Assembly (NCBI GenBank): GCA_024742475.1
Contig: JANSYI010000022.1
Coordinates: 1 to 64,000, forward strand
Direction: 5' to 3'
Origin: a bacterium
GTDB lineage: Bacteria; Myxococcota_A; Polyangia; Nannocystales; Nannocystaceae
DNA: 64,000 nt
Shown here: positions 44,700 through 53,548 of the stretch, in pieces
How the letters are laid out: each line of letters begins with the position of its first letter
How positions within the stretch are numbered: the first letter of the stretch is position 1
Notes under the pieces: model-generated
Database searches by the model: none
The model's input: only the letters and a program-made list of their open reading frames with translations
What the model was told of the DNA's origin: nothing
Made by a program: the position numbers and the translations under genes

Positions 44700-45823
44700 G
44701 CATCTGGACGTCCTTGGTCGCGGTGGCTGTTTCGGTGACGATGTCCTCTGCGGGCATGTCGAGCACCGTGCGCTCGCAGCCCGAGAGCGAGTCCGACGCC
44801 ACGTCAGAAGTCGAAGCAGAGTCCGACGATGACGCGTCCGAAGAAAGTGATGTCTCGCCGTCGCAGGGGGGCAACCCATTCAAGGACGCCCTCATGCAGG
44901 AGGCCTACGACCGTTTCGACGAGGGTAACGAACTCTTCCTCGATCGGCGCTATGCCGAGGCTGTTGCGGCGTACGAGCGGTCCTATGCCGCGGTCCCCAA
45001 CGGCTACGTGCTGTACAACCTCGGGCTCGCCTACGAGAAGGCCGGGGACTACGTCCGGGCGCTCGATGCCAACCTGCGCTACGTCGCGCTTCCCGACTGC
45101 GTCGGCGAGGAGTACCTCTGCGCTGCCAATCGCGATGAGGTCGAGGCCACCATCACCAAGCTTCGCGCCAAGGTCGGCACGCTCTCCGTCATGATCGACG
45201 AGGGCGTCGAGCTCCGTGGCTTCGAGATCGACGGGCGATTCCTCCCCGCCGAAGACTTTCCGCTCGTGCTCACGCCAGGCCGCTACGAGCTTCGTGTGCG
45301 CGGTCTGCGTCGAAACGAAATCCGGACCCGCGAAGTCGAGATCGTTCCGGGCCAGATTACGTCCTTGGTCATTGGCCCGTTCAACGCCCCGGAGCCGACC
45401 TTCGATCCCATCGTTCGCGAGCCCGAAGGCGACGGGATCGCGGCGCCCACGAGCCGGCTCGACGAGCAGGAGCGACGTCGGCGGCTGCGCATCGCCTTCT
45501 ACAGCGGCGTCGGGGTGACGGCCGCCTCCGGCGTGGCCACGGCGGTGGTCGGCGGTTTGGCCCTGCAAGCGCACGGCGAGTTCGAGAACCGGTGCCGGGG
45601 TGAGGGCGTCGATTGCACGGGTCAACCGTTCCCGGAGGACGCGTTCAATCGTGTCGAGCAGCTGCGCCCCGTCACGGGCGCGCTCATCGGTGTCACCGCG
45701 GGCCTGGGCATCACCACCGTCGTGTTGGGCTTGTTTGCGTTCTCCGAGCGGCAAGGGCCGGGCGCCCGTGCCAGCGTGACCCGCATCGAGCCCTCGCCCG
45801 GTGGCGTCCGGCTGCGATTCTGA
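44696..45823 (+). CDS. TPR protein with membrane helices, partner of the PEGA kinase
   Basis: The 375-residue frame starts at TTG overlapping the kinase stop; ATG codons 45 and 60 bp later are alternatives. A signal-like N terminus and acidic linker lead to a TPR region (YDRFDEGNELFLDRRYAEAV, VLYNLGLAYEKAGDYVRALD). A PEGA-like beta domain (GRYELRVRGLRRNEIRTREVEI) follows. Two C-terminal membrane helices (VGVTAASGVATAVVGGLALQ, LIGVTAGLGITTVVLGLFAF) finish it. Such proteins accompany PEGA kinases in myxobacteria. The biochemical role is unknown. Confidence 0.75.
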   Translation: MSIWTSLVAVAVSVTMSSAGMSSTVRSQPESESDATSEVEAESDDDASEESDVSPSQGGNPFKDALMQEAYDRFDEGNELFLDRRYAEAVAAYERSYAAVPNGYVLYNLGLAYEKAGDYVRALDANLRYVALPDCVGEEYLCAANRDEVEATITKLRAKVGTLSVMIDEGVELRGFEIDGRFLPAEDFPLVLTPGRYELRVRGLRRNEIRTREVEIVPGQITSLVIGPFNAPEPTFDPIVREPEGDGIAAPTSRLDEQERRRRLRIAFYSGVGVTAASGVATAVVGGLALQAHGEFENRCRGEGVDCTGQPFPEDAFNRVEQLRPVTGALIGVTAGLGITTVVLGLFAFSERQGPGARASVTRIEPSPGGVRLRF

Positions 45824-45862
45824 GCGGTCGAGATCCGACGAACACCCGCTACACTCCCGGGC

Positions 45863-47095
45863 ATGCAGGACTGGCGCTGGCCAACCTACCGTCCCCGCAA
45901 CATCACGCTCGAGCGCGTCGTGCACGAGGGGACCGACCCCAACCGTGGGGCGGTTCGCATTCAGGCGACCGACGGCAAGCAGTACCTCGACGCCGTCGGA
46001 GGAATCGGATGCCTGCCGCTGGGGCACAGCCCCAAGCGCTGGGTCGATGCGATGACCGAGCAGATGAACACGGTCATGATCGCCGCGGGCCCGTTCTGGA
46101 CCGAGGTGAACTTGGCGCTCGCCAAGCGCATCGTCGACCTCGCGCCCGTGAAGGACGGTCGCATCTTCTTCGGCAACACCGGGACCGAGGTCACCGAGGC
46201 GAGCATCAAGGTCGCGCTCAAAGCGACCGGACGCGACGTGGTGATCGGATTCGAGAAGGCGTTTCACGGCCGCTCGCTCGGCTCGCTGTCGATGACGGCG
46301 AACCCGAAGTACCGCTCGCCGTTCCTCTCGACCCCGGGCGACGACATTCAGCGCTTCGCGCACATGAACGTGGTCCGCGCGACCTACGGTGACCTCGGCA
46401 GCGTCGAGAAGCTGTTCGCCGAGTACGGCGAGCGTGTGGCGATGGTGAGCCTGGAGCCGGTCCAGGGTGAGGGCGGCATCAACCCGGCCACGCGCGAGTT
46501 CCTCGTCGGCCTCCACGGGATGTGTCGCAAGCACGGCGCGCTGCTGGCCCTCGATGAGATTCAAGCCGGCAGCGGCCGGACAGGAGACTTCTCGGCGTGG
46601 ACCACCCTGGTTGGAGACGACCCGGAGCTGTACCCCGACATCATCTGGTGGGCCAAGGCGCTCGGTGGTGGCTTTCCGGTGGCGGCAGTGGTGGCCCGGG
46701 GGGACATCGCCGAGTCGATGCAGCCCGGGACTCACGGCAGCACGTTCGGCGGCAACCCGCTGGCGTGCCGGGCGAGCATGGTCACGCTCGACATCATGGA
46801 GGACGACGACCTCTTCACGCGCGCGGGCAAGCAGCTGGCCACGCTGCAAGGCATCGCGTCGGCCAAGCCGATCTCCGCCGTTCGCGAGGTGCGAGGCCTG
46901 GGCGCAATGCTTGGCATCGACTTTGGCGATGCCGACCTGGTCTCGAAGCTCGTCGGCGCGACGGCGGAGCAGGGGTTGTTGGTCACGGCCAGCGGCGGCA
47001 CGGCGATTCGCTGGCTGTTTCCCTACTGGGCGGACGAGACGATCCTCGGCGAGGCGTGGGACAAGCTGGGCAAAGCCGTCGCCGCCGTGACGTGA
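45863..47095 (+). CDS. Class III PLP-dependent aminotransferase
   Basis: The 410-residue product has the class III layout: YLDAVGGIGCLPLGHSPKRW, FFGNTGTEVTEASIKVALKA, FEKAFHGRSLGSLSMTANP and LEPVQGEGGINPA. LLALDEIQAGSGRTGDF is followed by the PLP-lysine segment IIWWAKALGGGFPVAAV (Lys near residue 263). GTHGSTFGGNPLAC completes the signature. Acetylornithine, 4-aminobutyrate and ornithine aminotransferases share these motifs, so the substrate cannot be assigned. It is a stand-alone gene followed by a TlpA-like lipoprotein. Confidence 0.88.
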   Translation: MQDWRWPTYRPRNITLERVVHEGTDPNRGAVRIQATDGKQYLDAVGGIGCLPLGHSPKRWVDAMTEQMNTVMIAAGPFWTEVNLALAKRIVDLAPVKDGRIFFGNTGTEVTEASIKVALKATGRDVVIGFEKAFHGRSLGSLSMTANPKYRSPFLSTPGDDIQRFAHMNVVRATYGDLGSVEKLFAEYGERVAMVSLEPVQGEGGINPATREFLVGLHGMCRKHGALLALDEIQAGSGRTGDFSAWTTLVGDDPELYPDIIWWAKALGGGFPVAAVVARGDIAESMQPGTHGSTFGGNPLACRASMVTLDIMEDDDLFTRAGKQLATLQGIASAKPISAVREVRGLGAMLGIDFGDADLVSKLVGATAEQGLLVTASGGTAIRWLFPYWADETILGEAWDKLGKAVAAVT

Positions 47096-47124
47096 CGGTC
47101 CGAAAGCGGGTACGGTCGGAAGAC

Positions 47125-47865
47125 ATGCTGCGACGACTCGCTCCCCTCGCGCTCCTCGCGGTCGCGTGCAAGCCCGCGCCGGTCGACACCCCAGCGGTCG
47201 AGCCCGAGCACGCGACCCCAATGGCCTCGGCTCAGCCCGACGTGTCCGAGCCCGAAGCGGTCGCGGAGCCCGAGGCGGAGGCGGAGCCCCAAGCGGAAGT
47301 GGAGCCCGAGCCCGAGGCGCCACCGGAGCCCGAGGCGCAGCCCGAACCCGAGACACCAGCGCCCAGCGACACCAAGGCCGTCGCGGCGCTCCCCAAGCCG
47401 CTGTTCAAGAACGTCAAGGAGAGCTGCGGGCGTGACCCTGGCGTTGGCACCAAGCTCAAGCCGTTCCGGCTGAAGAACCTCGAGGGCAAGGAAGTCACCC
47501 AAGGCAAGTACCGCAAGCGGATCATGCTGGTGAACTTCTGGGGCACCTGGTGCGCACCGTGCCTCAAGGAGCTCCCCGAGTTTTCGCGGCTGTACCGTCG
47601 ATACCGCAAGCACGGCATGACCCTCGTGGCGATCGCGACCGACGAGGACGCTGCGGCCGTGAAGGCGCTGATCGACAAGAAGAAGATCAAGGCGAAGGTG
47701 CTGCTCGGTGGCGAGGAGTATGCCGGCAAGTACGGTGCGCCCAACTTCCCGTTCAGCTACGTCGTCGACACCAGCGGCACGATCATCGGCTCGTACCACG
47801 GCTTCAAGGAAGACTGCATGGGCAAGCTCGAGGCGGACATTCGCGCCGCCATCGAGTCGAAGTAG
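47125..47865 (+). CDS. TlpA-like thioredoxin-fold lipoprotein
   Basis: The 246-residue product starts MLRRLAPLALLAVACKP, a lipoprotein signal with Cys15 as the lipidated residue. A Glu/Pro repeat linker (EPEPEAPPEPEAQPEPE) leads to a thioredoxin fold with LVNFWGTWCAPCLKELPEF, a WCAPC redox site near residue 140. FPFSYVVDTSGTIIGSYHGF is typical of TlpA/ResA proteins. It likely reduces or shuffles periplasmic thiols. It is convergent with the DUF1501 gene, 3 bp apart. Confidence 0.9.
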   Translation: MLRRLAPLALLAVACKPAPVDTPAVEPEHATPMASAQPDVSEPEAVAEPEAEAEPQAEVEPEPEAPPEPEAQPEPETPAPSDTKAVAALPKPLFKNVKESCGRDPGVGTKLKPFRLKNLEGKEVTQGKYRKRIMLVNFWGTWCAPCLKELPEFSRLYRRYRKHGMTLVAIATDEDAAAVKALIDKKKIKAKVLLGGEEYAGKYGAPNFPFSYVVDTSGTIIGSYHGFKEDCMGKLEADIRAAIESK

Positions 47866-47868
47866 GGC

Positions 47869-49380
47869 CTACGCCTCCATCGCGGGCATCGAGTCCGTCT
47901 CGCCGTTGGTGTCGATACCCATGACACCGAGCATGCCGCCGAAGATCTCCTCTTCGGTCATCTCGCGGCCCTCGTCGACCTCGCCCGTGCCAGGGTCGAA
48001 GCCATGGGTCATGCCGGTCGTCGCGTTGACACCGCCGAGCACGGTGTTGCCGCTCACCATGGGCGAGAGCAGCACGATGCCGTTGTTGAGGTCATGCCCG
48101 GTGCCCCATTCGCCCGCGTTGCTCGGACGGCCCTTCGAGCGCCCGAAGTCGGTGGCGACGTAGATCATCGTGCGGTCCCACAGGCTCTCGCCGTCCCGCC
48201 ACTCTTCACCCTGCAGCAGCGTGATGAGCCCGCCGGCAACCTCGTAGATGCGACTCCACATGAACGCCTGGGTCGAGCGGTGACCTTGGTGGGAGAAGTC
48301 GAACCCGATCGGCGGGTTGGCCATCGAGCCCTCGGGTAGGCCTCCGCCACCCAAGGAGGTGCCGTCCTCGAGCACGAGGTCGAAGCCGTTGCCCAATGTG
48401 ACGGTGACGCTCACGCGGTTCTTGATGAGCAAGAACGCCAGCGCGGCCTGAGCGTGTAGCGGATCCCAGTCATAGTTGGGGAACGCCGCGCGGACGAGCT
48501 CGGCGTCGGGGGAGGGGGAGAGGCCTCGCGCACCGAGGTTGTACGGCGCGGCGTCGGGAACGAAGAGCAGCTTGTCGATGAGCTCCGCCTGTTCGATCGC
48601 CGCCTGGCTAGACCCTCGCAGGCCCGTCCAGTTGCGGACGCCGTCTGCCCCCGCGAACGCCTGGTTGAACTGCGACTCGACGTCGAGCACGTCGTTGCGA
48701 AGGGCACGCGCCGTGGCGAGCACGTCGCTATCCACTGGGTGCGAAGTGCCGCGCGAGCCGTCGAGCGCCAGAGGCCACAGCGCCGGGCTGGCGACCTGCT
48801 CGCCGTAGGCCCAGGCGGGCAGCGACGAGTCGGCGCCACGCTGGGTGAACGCCGTACCCGTTGCGAGATGCACGTTGGGCAGCGGGAACGCGGCGCCGTA
48901 TTGGTTGGCCACCGCTTCTTGAATGGTTCGCCCGCGCCAGGCGCTGTTGCCCGTGACCGCCCGTGACTGCGCGACCTGATGGTTCACGCTCGTCGAGGTG
49001 AGCGTCGCGACCAGCATGTCCTGGTGATGCGACTCGATGAACGCCTGCTGCCCGGTCGTGAACGGCACGGGGATCGGGCCGACCGCGCCGAGCGAGGCGT
49101 CGATCGCCCGAAACGGGATCGAGGGGTCGAGGTTGCCGAAGACCACCTCGGGAAAGCAGTTGAGCGTAGGCGCGGCGGCACCCGCATCGACCTCGGAGAT
49201 CGCGAGCGGCCCATCGATGATGGAGGCGCCTCCGGACGCGCAGAGCACGATGAGGAACCTGGGGTCTTCGGCGCCGCCAGCTCGGCTTGCGCGGATCCCG
49301 GTGAGCCCGGCGAAGCCTCCGGCTGAGATGGCTCCGAGGCTGGCGAGTGCACGACGGCGGGAGATCTTGGAGTTGACCAT
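47869..49380 (-). CDS. DUF1501-like secreted protein with Tat-type signal
   Basis: The 503-residue product begins MVNSKISRRRALASLGAISA, a twin-arginine-type signal. DPRFLIVLCASGGASIIDGP and TMIYVATDFGRSKGRPSNAG with GHDLNNGIVLLSPMV are the recognisable parts of DUF1501, a sulfatase-like alkaline-phosphatase-superfamily relative. Its enzymatic role is unknown. The start overlaps the stop of the upstream lipoprotein gene (TAATG). It is the last gene of a three-gene leftward operon. Confidence 0.8.
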   Translation of the reverse strand: MVNSKISRRRALASLGAISAGGFAGLTGIRASRAGGAEDPRFLIVLCASGGASIIDGPLAISEVDAGAAAPTLNCFPEVVFGNLDPSIPFRAIDASLGAVGPIPVPFTTGQQAFIESHHQDMLVATLTSTSVNHQVAQSRAVTGNSAWRGRTIQEAVANQYGAAFPLPNVHLATGTAFTQRGADSSLPAWAYGEQVASPALWPLALDGSRGTSHPVDSDVLATARALRNDVLDVESQFNQAFAGADGVRNWTGLRGSSQAAIEQAELIDKLLFVPDAAPYNLGARGLSPSPDAELVRAAFPNYDWDPLHAQAALAFLLIKNRVSVTVTLGNGFDLVLEDGTSLGGGGLPEGSMANPPIGFDFSHQGHRSTQAFMWSRIYEVAGGLITLLQGEEWRDGESLWDRTMIYVATDFGRSKGRPSNAGEWGTGHDLNNGIVLLSPMVSGNTVLGGVNATTGMTHGFDPGTGEVDEGREMTEEEIFGGMLGVMGIDTNGETDSMPAMEA

Positions 49381-50114
49381 TAGTAGAACAGAGCCTCGGT
49401 AGAGGTCGCGATGACGAAGCAGGCCATCTGCGCCCAGGTTTGCGCTTGATTGCTGGAAGGGAGGTCGTCGTACATCGCGGTGACCTGCTCGACTTCGCGG
49501 TCGGTGGCCTCGCGCAGCAGGAGCTGTCGGTAGAGCCGCTCGACGACCGCGTCGCGGTTGGACGCAGAGGCATCACCCGAGGCGACCTCGGAGAAGGACA
49601 CGGCCTGGCCGGGCGCGTCGAAGTCGCGCTGGGCTCGCTCCCCGCACGCCGTCAGGCCGATGCGATCGACGGCGATCGGGGCGGTCAGCGGCATGTTCTC
49701 GAGCGGCTCGAACAAGCGCAGCCCGAACGCGTCGACCTCACCGAGCGCGATGCGATGCACCGCCGCGCAGTCGAAGTCGTCGAGCTCGGTGCACAGGCTC
49801 TCGCGCGGAATCTCGAGCGCGTTCGAGAGGTCGGTGGCGTAGCGCTGCGCCGTCTTGAACTTGACGCGCGGGCGGGCCGAAGGTGCTTGTGTGCCCGGGT
49901 CGGGGCCGTCGTCGTTGCCGGTCTCGTCCTGGGACTCGGCTTCGCCTTCGGTCTCGGACGCCGTGGGGTTGGTGTCCGTGGTGCCGCCGGTCGAGTCGGT
50001 GCCGGCGGTCTCGGTGTCCGAAGAGCCGCCACCCCCACCGCCTCCGCGACACGCGGGGAGCGCGAGAGCGCCGCAGCACAGGGCCACCAGAGTCAGACGT
50101 GAATCAAGGAACAC
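49380..50114 (-). CDS. Lipoprotein of the DUF1501 cluster
   Basis: The 244-residue product with a GTG start has a lipobox signal (LVALCCGALALPAC). A Gly run and a Ser/Thr/Glu-rich linker follow. The globular domain of about 150 residues (RYATDLSNALEIPRESLCTE, VVERLYRQLLLREATDREVE) resembles the helical modules of planctomycete-type cytochrome clusters. The start overlaps the upstream cytochrome-like gene by 11 bp. No catalytic motif is visible. Confidence 0.7.
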   Translation of the reverse strand: MFLDSRLTLVALCCGALALPACRGGGGGGGSSDTETAGTDSTGGTTDTNPTASETEGEAESQDETGNDDGPDPGTQAPSARPRVKFKTAQRYATDLSNALEIPRESLCTELDDFDCAAVHRIALGEVDAFGLRLFEPLENMPLTAPIAVDRIGLTACGERAQRDFDAPGQAVSFSEVASGDASASNRDAVVERLYRQLLLREATDREVEQVTAMYDDLPSSNQAQTWAQMACFVIATSTEALFY

Positions 50115-51573
50115 TGTAGGCCTCCGTATCGATGAGATCGTGAAGCATGGCTTCGACGTCGTATGCGTGGGTGGTGGCGAAGTCTTGCCACAGCGTCACG
50201 AACTGCTCGGTCTCGAGCGCGTTGGGGCGTTCGCCCACGAGCAGCTCCCAGTAGTCCATGACGAGCGCGGCGGCGAACTCGTCGCTGTTGGCGGCGACTT
50301 CGGCCCATTCGACGAGGTCGCTGACGGGCTCGCCGAGGATGTAGCCCGCCTCGGGCGTCTCATCGACATCGGGCTGGGTATTGTCGACGAACCCGCCCAA
50401 CCGGTTGGCGTTGTAGTCGCCGGACCCGCCCGCGCCTCCGATGCCGTTGTAGCGCGTGAACGGGTAGGCGAGGGGGTCGAGGGTGCGGTGGCAGCCGGCG
50501 CAGGTCTCCTCGAGGACGTCCTTGTTGTCGTAGTCGATGAGCACCTCGGATGCGGGCGGCTCGATCAGCCCCTCGAGCTTGGCGATGTCGAAGCCCAGGT
50601 AGGAGCGGTACGCCTGCGCCGCGGTGGTGCGCGGCACGGCGGTGAACATGGTGTTCGCGACGAAGAACCATCGCGAGGTGATCATCCCCGCGCGCCGCTC
50701 GACCGGGGCGTTGAGCACGGCGTCGTTGGGGCGAGCCGCCTGCTCCGCCTCGTCCATCACGTAGTACTCGGTGGTATCGCCATCGACTCGCCCGACGACG
50801 TACTGCGCGAGCAACAGGTCGCGCGCGTCGTTGCCGTCGCTGCTCGCGTGCACGTACAGGTTGTAGTCGTCATCGTAGTCGGCCAGAGGCACGCCGCCCT
50901 CGTTGGCGCCGGATTTGATCGCGGGCAGCGGGAGGATCTTCTTGTGCGCGAGCTGCCAGAGCACGCCGCCGTTGCCTCGCCAGAACTCCGTGTTGAGGCA
51001 GGTGTCGAGCGTCTCGTGGAGAATCTCGCTCGGGTCGTCCGAGGTGGTGACCTCTTCGAGCTCGGCGAGGGTGGGGGAGTGTCCACACACATCGAGCATG
51101 ATCTTGCGCAGCGTGAAGCCGGCGTCGGGGTTGCAGACGTCGTACTGCCACGCGTCGCTGTTGGACGTGTCCTCGCAGGTGGCGCCGCCGGGGATGTCGT
51201 CTGCATCGGCGGGGTCGGACCCGGCGAGCAGCTCCTCGTAGTTGGCGTAGCCGTCATCGTCGGCGTCGAGATCTTCCACCTCGGCGAGCGCATCGGGCAG
51301 CCCGGCGACGAACTCTTCGGCGGTCGGCGCGTCCTCGCCTGGCCACGCGGCGGCCTCGACTTGAGCGCCAAAGACGTTGCGCACCGAGACGCCTGCCGAC
51401 TGGTGGCAAAGCGTGCAGTCAGGTACGGCGCCCGCGCAGGCAGGCATCGTCGGGTATGTCTCGCACACGACGGCCGGGGCTTGCGGCTGTGCGTTGGCGA
51501 TCGACACCCACCCCACGCACACCAGGCCCGCCATCGGGGCGATCGACCGCCCTGTCTTCCAAAGATCTGTCAC
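50104..51573 (-). CDS. Secreted cytochrome-like protein (DUF1588/DUF1592 type)
   Basis: The 489-residue product starts at GTG 51573 with a signal peptide (IAPMAGLVCVGWVSIANA). Two CxxCH haem-binding motifs are visible: CTLCHQS near the N terminus and CAGCHRTLDPLAYPF near the C terminus. Between them lies a calcium-binding-like stretch (DLDADDDGYANYEELLAGSD) and helical modules (FWRGNGGVLWQLAHKKILPL). The RTLDP...YPF context matches the DUF1588 family. With the DUF1501 partner it forms a widespread but uncharacterised secreted redox set. Confidence 0.82.
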   Translation of the reverse strand: MTDLWKTGRSIAPMAGLVCVGWVSIANAQPQAPAVVCETYPTMPACAGAVPDCTLCHQSAGVSVRNVFGAQVEAAAWPGEDAPTAEEFVAGLPDALAEVEDLDADDDGYANYEELLAGSDPADADDIPGGATCEDTSNSDAWQYDVCNPDAGFTLRKIMLDVCGHSPTLAELEEVTTSDDPSEILHETLDTCLNTEFWRGNGGVLWQLAHKKILPLPAIKSGANEGGVPLADYDDDYNLYVHASSDGNDARDLLLAQYVVGRVDGDTTEYYVMDEAEQAARPNDAVLNAPVERRAGMITSRWFFVANTMFTAVPRTTAAQAYRSYLGFDIAKLEGLIEPPASEVLIDYDNKDVLEETCAGCHRTLDPLAYPFTRYNGIGGAGGSGDYNANRLGGFVDNTQPDVDETPEAGYILGEPVSDLVEWAEVAANSDEFAAALVMDYWELLVGERPNALETEQFVTLWQDFATTHAYDVEAMLHDLIDTEAYSVP

Positions 51574-51821
51574 TGAAAAACCCCCATGTCGTTCGACGAC
51601 GACGTCCTCAGTATTCGGTGCTCTGCGCGCGAGGACAATCCGACAGATTACGTAGTGCGACCTCCGCAGCGGCGCGCACAGGGCGCGGTCCAAACGCACG
51701 CGCGTGCGTCCCCTATGCAGTTGTGGTGGGCTGAGCGCTGGGGTACTCGGGTCCGGCTCTGGCTTCGGAAGCAGATCTGACGTCGCTCCCCGACGATCCG
51801 CCCACGCTCCTGACCCTGCGA
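51574..51821. other. Divergent intergenic region
   Basis: This 248-bp gap separates the cytochrome-like operon from the MATE gene. It holds a GGGGG-type ribosome site for the leftward gene. No other feature was recognised. Confidence 0.35.
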
Positions 51822-53198
51822 TTGGAGCTTCCGATCGTCCGTCGCGTGTTCCGGCTGGGCGCGTGGGTGATCCTGGCGATGCTCACCCAGTTCTTCGTGA
51901 ACTACTTCGACACGCTGATGGTCGGCCGGCTCGAGCCCGAGGTCGCCACGGCGTCGCAGGCAGCGCTCGGGCTGGGCATGCCGGTCTTCTGGGCGGTCGG
52001 CGGCTTCTTTGCGGCGATCGGCGCGGGCACGCAAGCCATCACGGGACGGCGTTTTGCGGAACGAGACGAGGTGGCCGCGGGGCAGGTTCTGTTCAACAGC
52101 CTGTGCGTCGGCGTGGCGGCCGGGGTGTTCGGTGGTGTCTTCGGATGGTTCACCACGCCGGTGGTCGTCGAGGCGCTGGCCTCAGCCAGCCCCGAGCAGG
52201 CGGCGCTCGGCTCCGAGTACACGCAGATCCGGATGATCGGCGTGGCGGGCATGGTCATCACCTTCAGCTACAAGGCGTTCTTCGACGGCATCGGCCGCAC
52301 CTACGTGCACCTGTGGGCTGCGCTGGCGATGAACGTGTTCAACATCGTGTTGAACTACCTGTTCATCTTCGGGGTCGAGTCGATCGGCATCCCCCGCATG
52401 GAGCTGGCCGGGGCCGGCTATGCGTCGGTCACCAGCACGTACCTGGGCCTGGCGATCATGGTGATCGTCAGCGCGTCGCGGGACTGCACCGAACGCTTTC
52501 AGATCTACCGCCACCGCAAGCTCGACCGCACGGTCATCTGGAACATCGTGCGCCTGCTGGTGCCCTCGGGCACGGCGACCGTCATCCTGATGGCCGGCTT
52601 CGCGCTGTTCCTGTACTTCGTCGGGCAGATCGACGCGCAGACGCCGGGCAGCGGCAACACGTTCACCGCGGCCACGAGCGCGATCATCAACACGATGGCG
52701 CTGTGCTTCATGCCCGCGATCGCCTTCGGCACGGCCACGGCCACGTGCGTGAGCCAAAGCCTCGGCGCGGGCAAGCCCAACCTCGCGGCGCGGTACGGCT
52801 GGGAGTCGGTGCGCCTGGGCATCTACGCGATGATGGTCGTCGGCGTGGTGTTCATGGCCGCGCCGGAGAGCATCATCGCAATCCTCGCGCCGAACGACCC
52901 GGCGGTGCCGGCCGCAGCGGCGTCCTCGCTGCGCATGGTGACGCTGTCTCTTCCCCTGATGGCGGTGGGCCTGATCCTGGCGCAGGCGCTCTACGGCGCG
53001 GGTGCCAACGTGTACGTGGCGGTCGTCGAGGGCATCCTGCACTTCGGTGTCCTGGTGCCGCTGACGTGGCTGCTGGGGCCCAAGCTTGGCTACGGCATGG
53101 AAGGCGTGTGGTTCTCGGCGTCGCTGTACGTGGCGCTGCTCGGCGTGTCGATGGCCGTGAAGTTTGCCAGTAAGGGCTGGCGCGAGATCAAGCTGTAG
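51822..53198 (+). CDS. MATE family efflux transporter
   Basis: The 458-residue protein has about 12 membrane helices. Characteristic segments are FFVNYFDTLMVGRLEPEVAT (helix 1 with the conserved Asp), FWAVGGFFAAIGAGTQAITG, FFDGIGRTYVHLWAALAMNV and the second-half repeat FMPAIAFGTATATCVSQSLG. MATE proteins export organic cations or drugs using a Na+ or H+ gradient; the substrate is unknown. TTG at 51822 is the only usual start codon in the open frame. Confidence 0.92.
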   Translation: MELPIVRRVFRLGAWVILAMLTQFFVNYFDTLMVGRLEPEVATASQAALGLGMPVFWAVGGFFAAIGAGTQAITGRRFAERDEVAAGQVLFNSLCVGVAAGVFGGVFGWFTTPVVVEALASASPEQAALGSEYTQIRMIGVAGMVITFSYKAFFDGIGRTYVHLWAALAMNVFNIVLNYLFIFGVESIGIPRMELAGAGYASVTSTYLGLAIMVIVSASRDCTERFQIYRHRKLDRTVIWNIVRLLVPSGTATVILMAGFALFLYFVGQIDAQTPGSGNTFTAATSAIINTMALCFMPAIAFGTATATCVSQSLGAGKPNLAARYGWESVRLGIYAMMVVGVVFMAAPESIIAILAPNDPAVPAAAASSLRMVTLSLPLMAVGLILAQALYGAGANVYVAVVEGILHFGVLVPLTWLLGPKLGYGMEGVWFSASLYVALLGVSMAVKFASKGWREIKL

Positions 53199-53259
53199 CG
53201 CGTGCGGCGGCCGGTGAGCCGGCGCTCACCGGGAGTCGGATGTTGTATAAGCTGGAGGT

Positions 53260-53541
53260 ATGCCGAGCGAGAAGAAGTCGGTCTTGGTCTCCGGGCTCGT
53301 GTCGTTCTTCTTCGGTCCGCTCGGGTGGTTCTACGCGGGGCCGATGAAGTCGGCGCTCATCGGCGGTGGTGCGTGGCTGCTGACCGCCATGGTCCTCCCC
53401 AAGTTCATGCTCGTCTACCTGGCCTCCGTGGTCGGGCCGGTGAGCGCGATCGCCGGGATCCTGTACGCGTTCGGCTTCAACCGGACCGGCGAGCGCATCC
53501 CGCTGTTCGGCGGCGACGACCAGAAGAAGCTCTCTGCGTAG
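53260..53541 (+). CDS. Small TM2-like membrane protein
   Basis: The 93-residue product begins MPSEKKSVLVSGLVSFFFGPLGWFYAG, resembling TM2-domain proteins (Phe/Gly-rich helix, GPLGWFY turn). A second and third helix follow (ALIGGGAWLLTAMVLP, YLASVVGPVSAIAGILYAFG). The tail is cytoplasmic and charged. Convergent with the LysR gene. Confidence 0.7.
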   Translation: MPSEKKSVLVSGLVSFFFGPLGWFYAGPMKSALIGGGAWLLTAMVLPKFMLVYLASVVGPVSAIAGILYAFGFNRTGERIPLFGGDDQKKLSA

Positions 53542-53548
53542 CCTGGGC

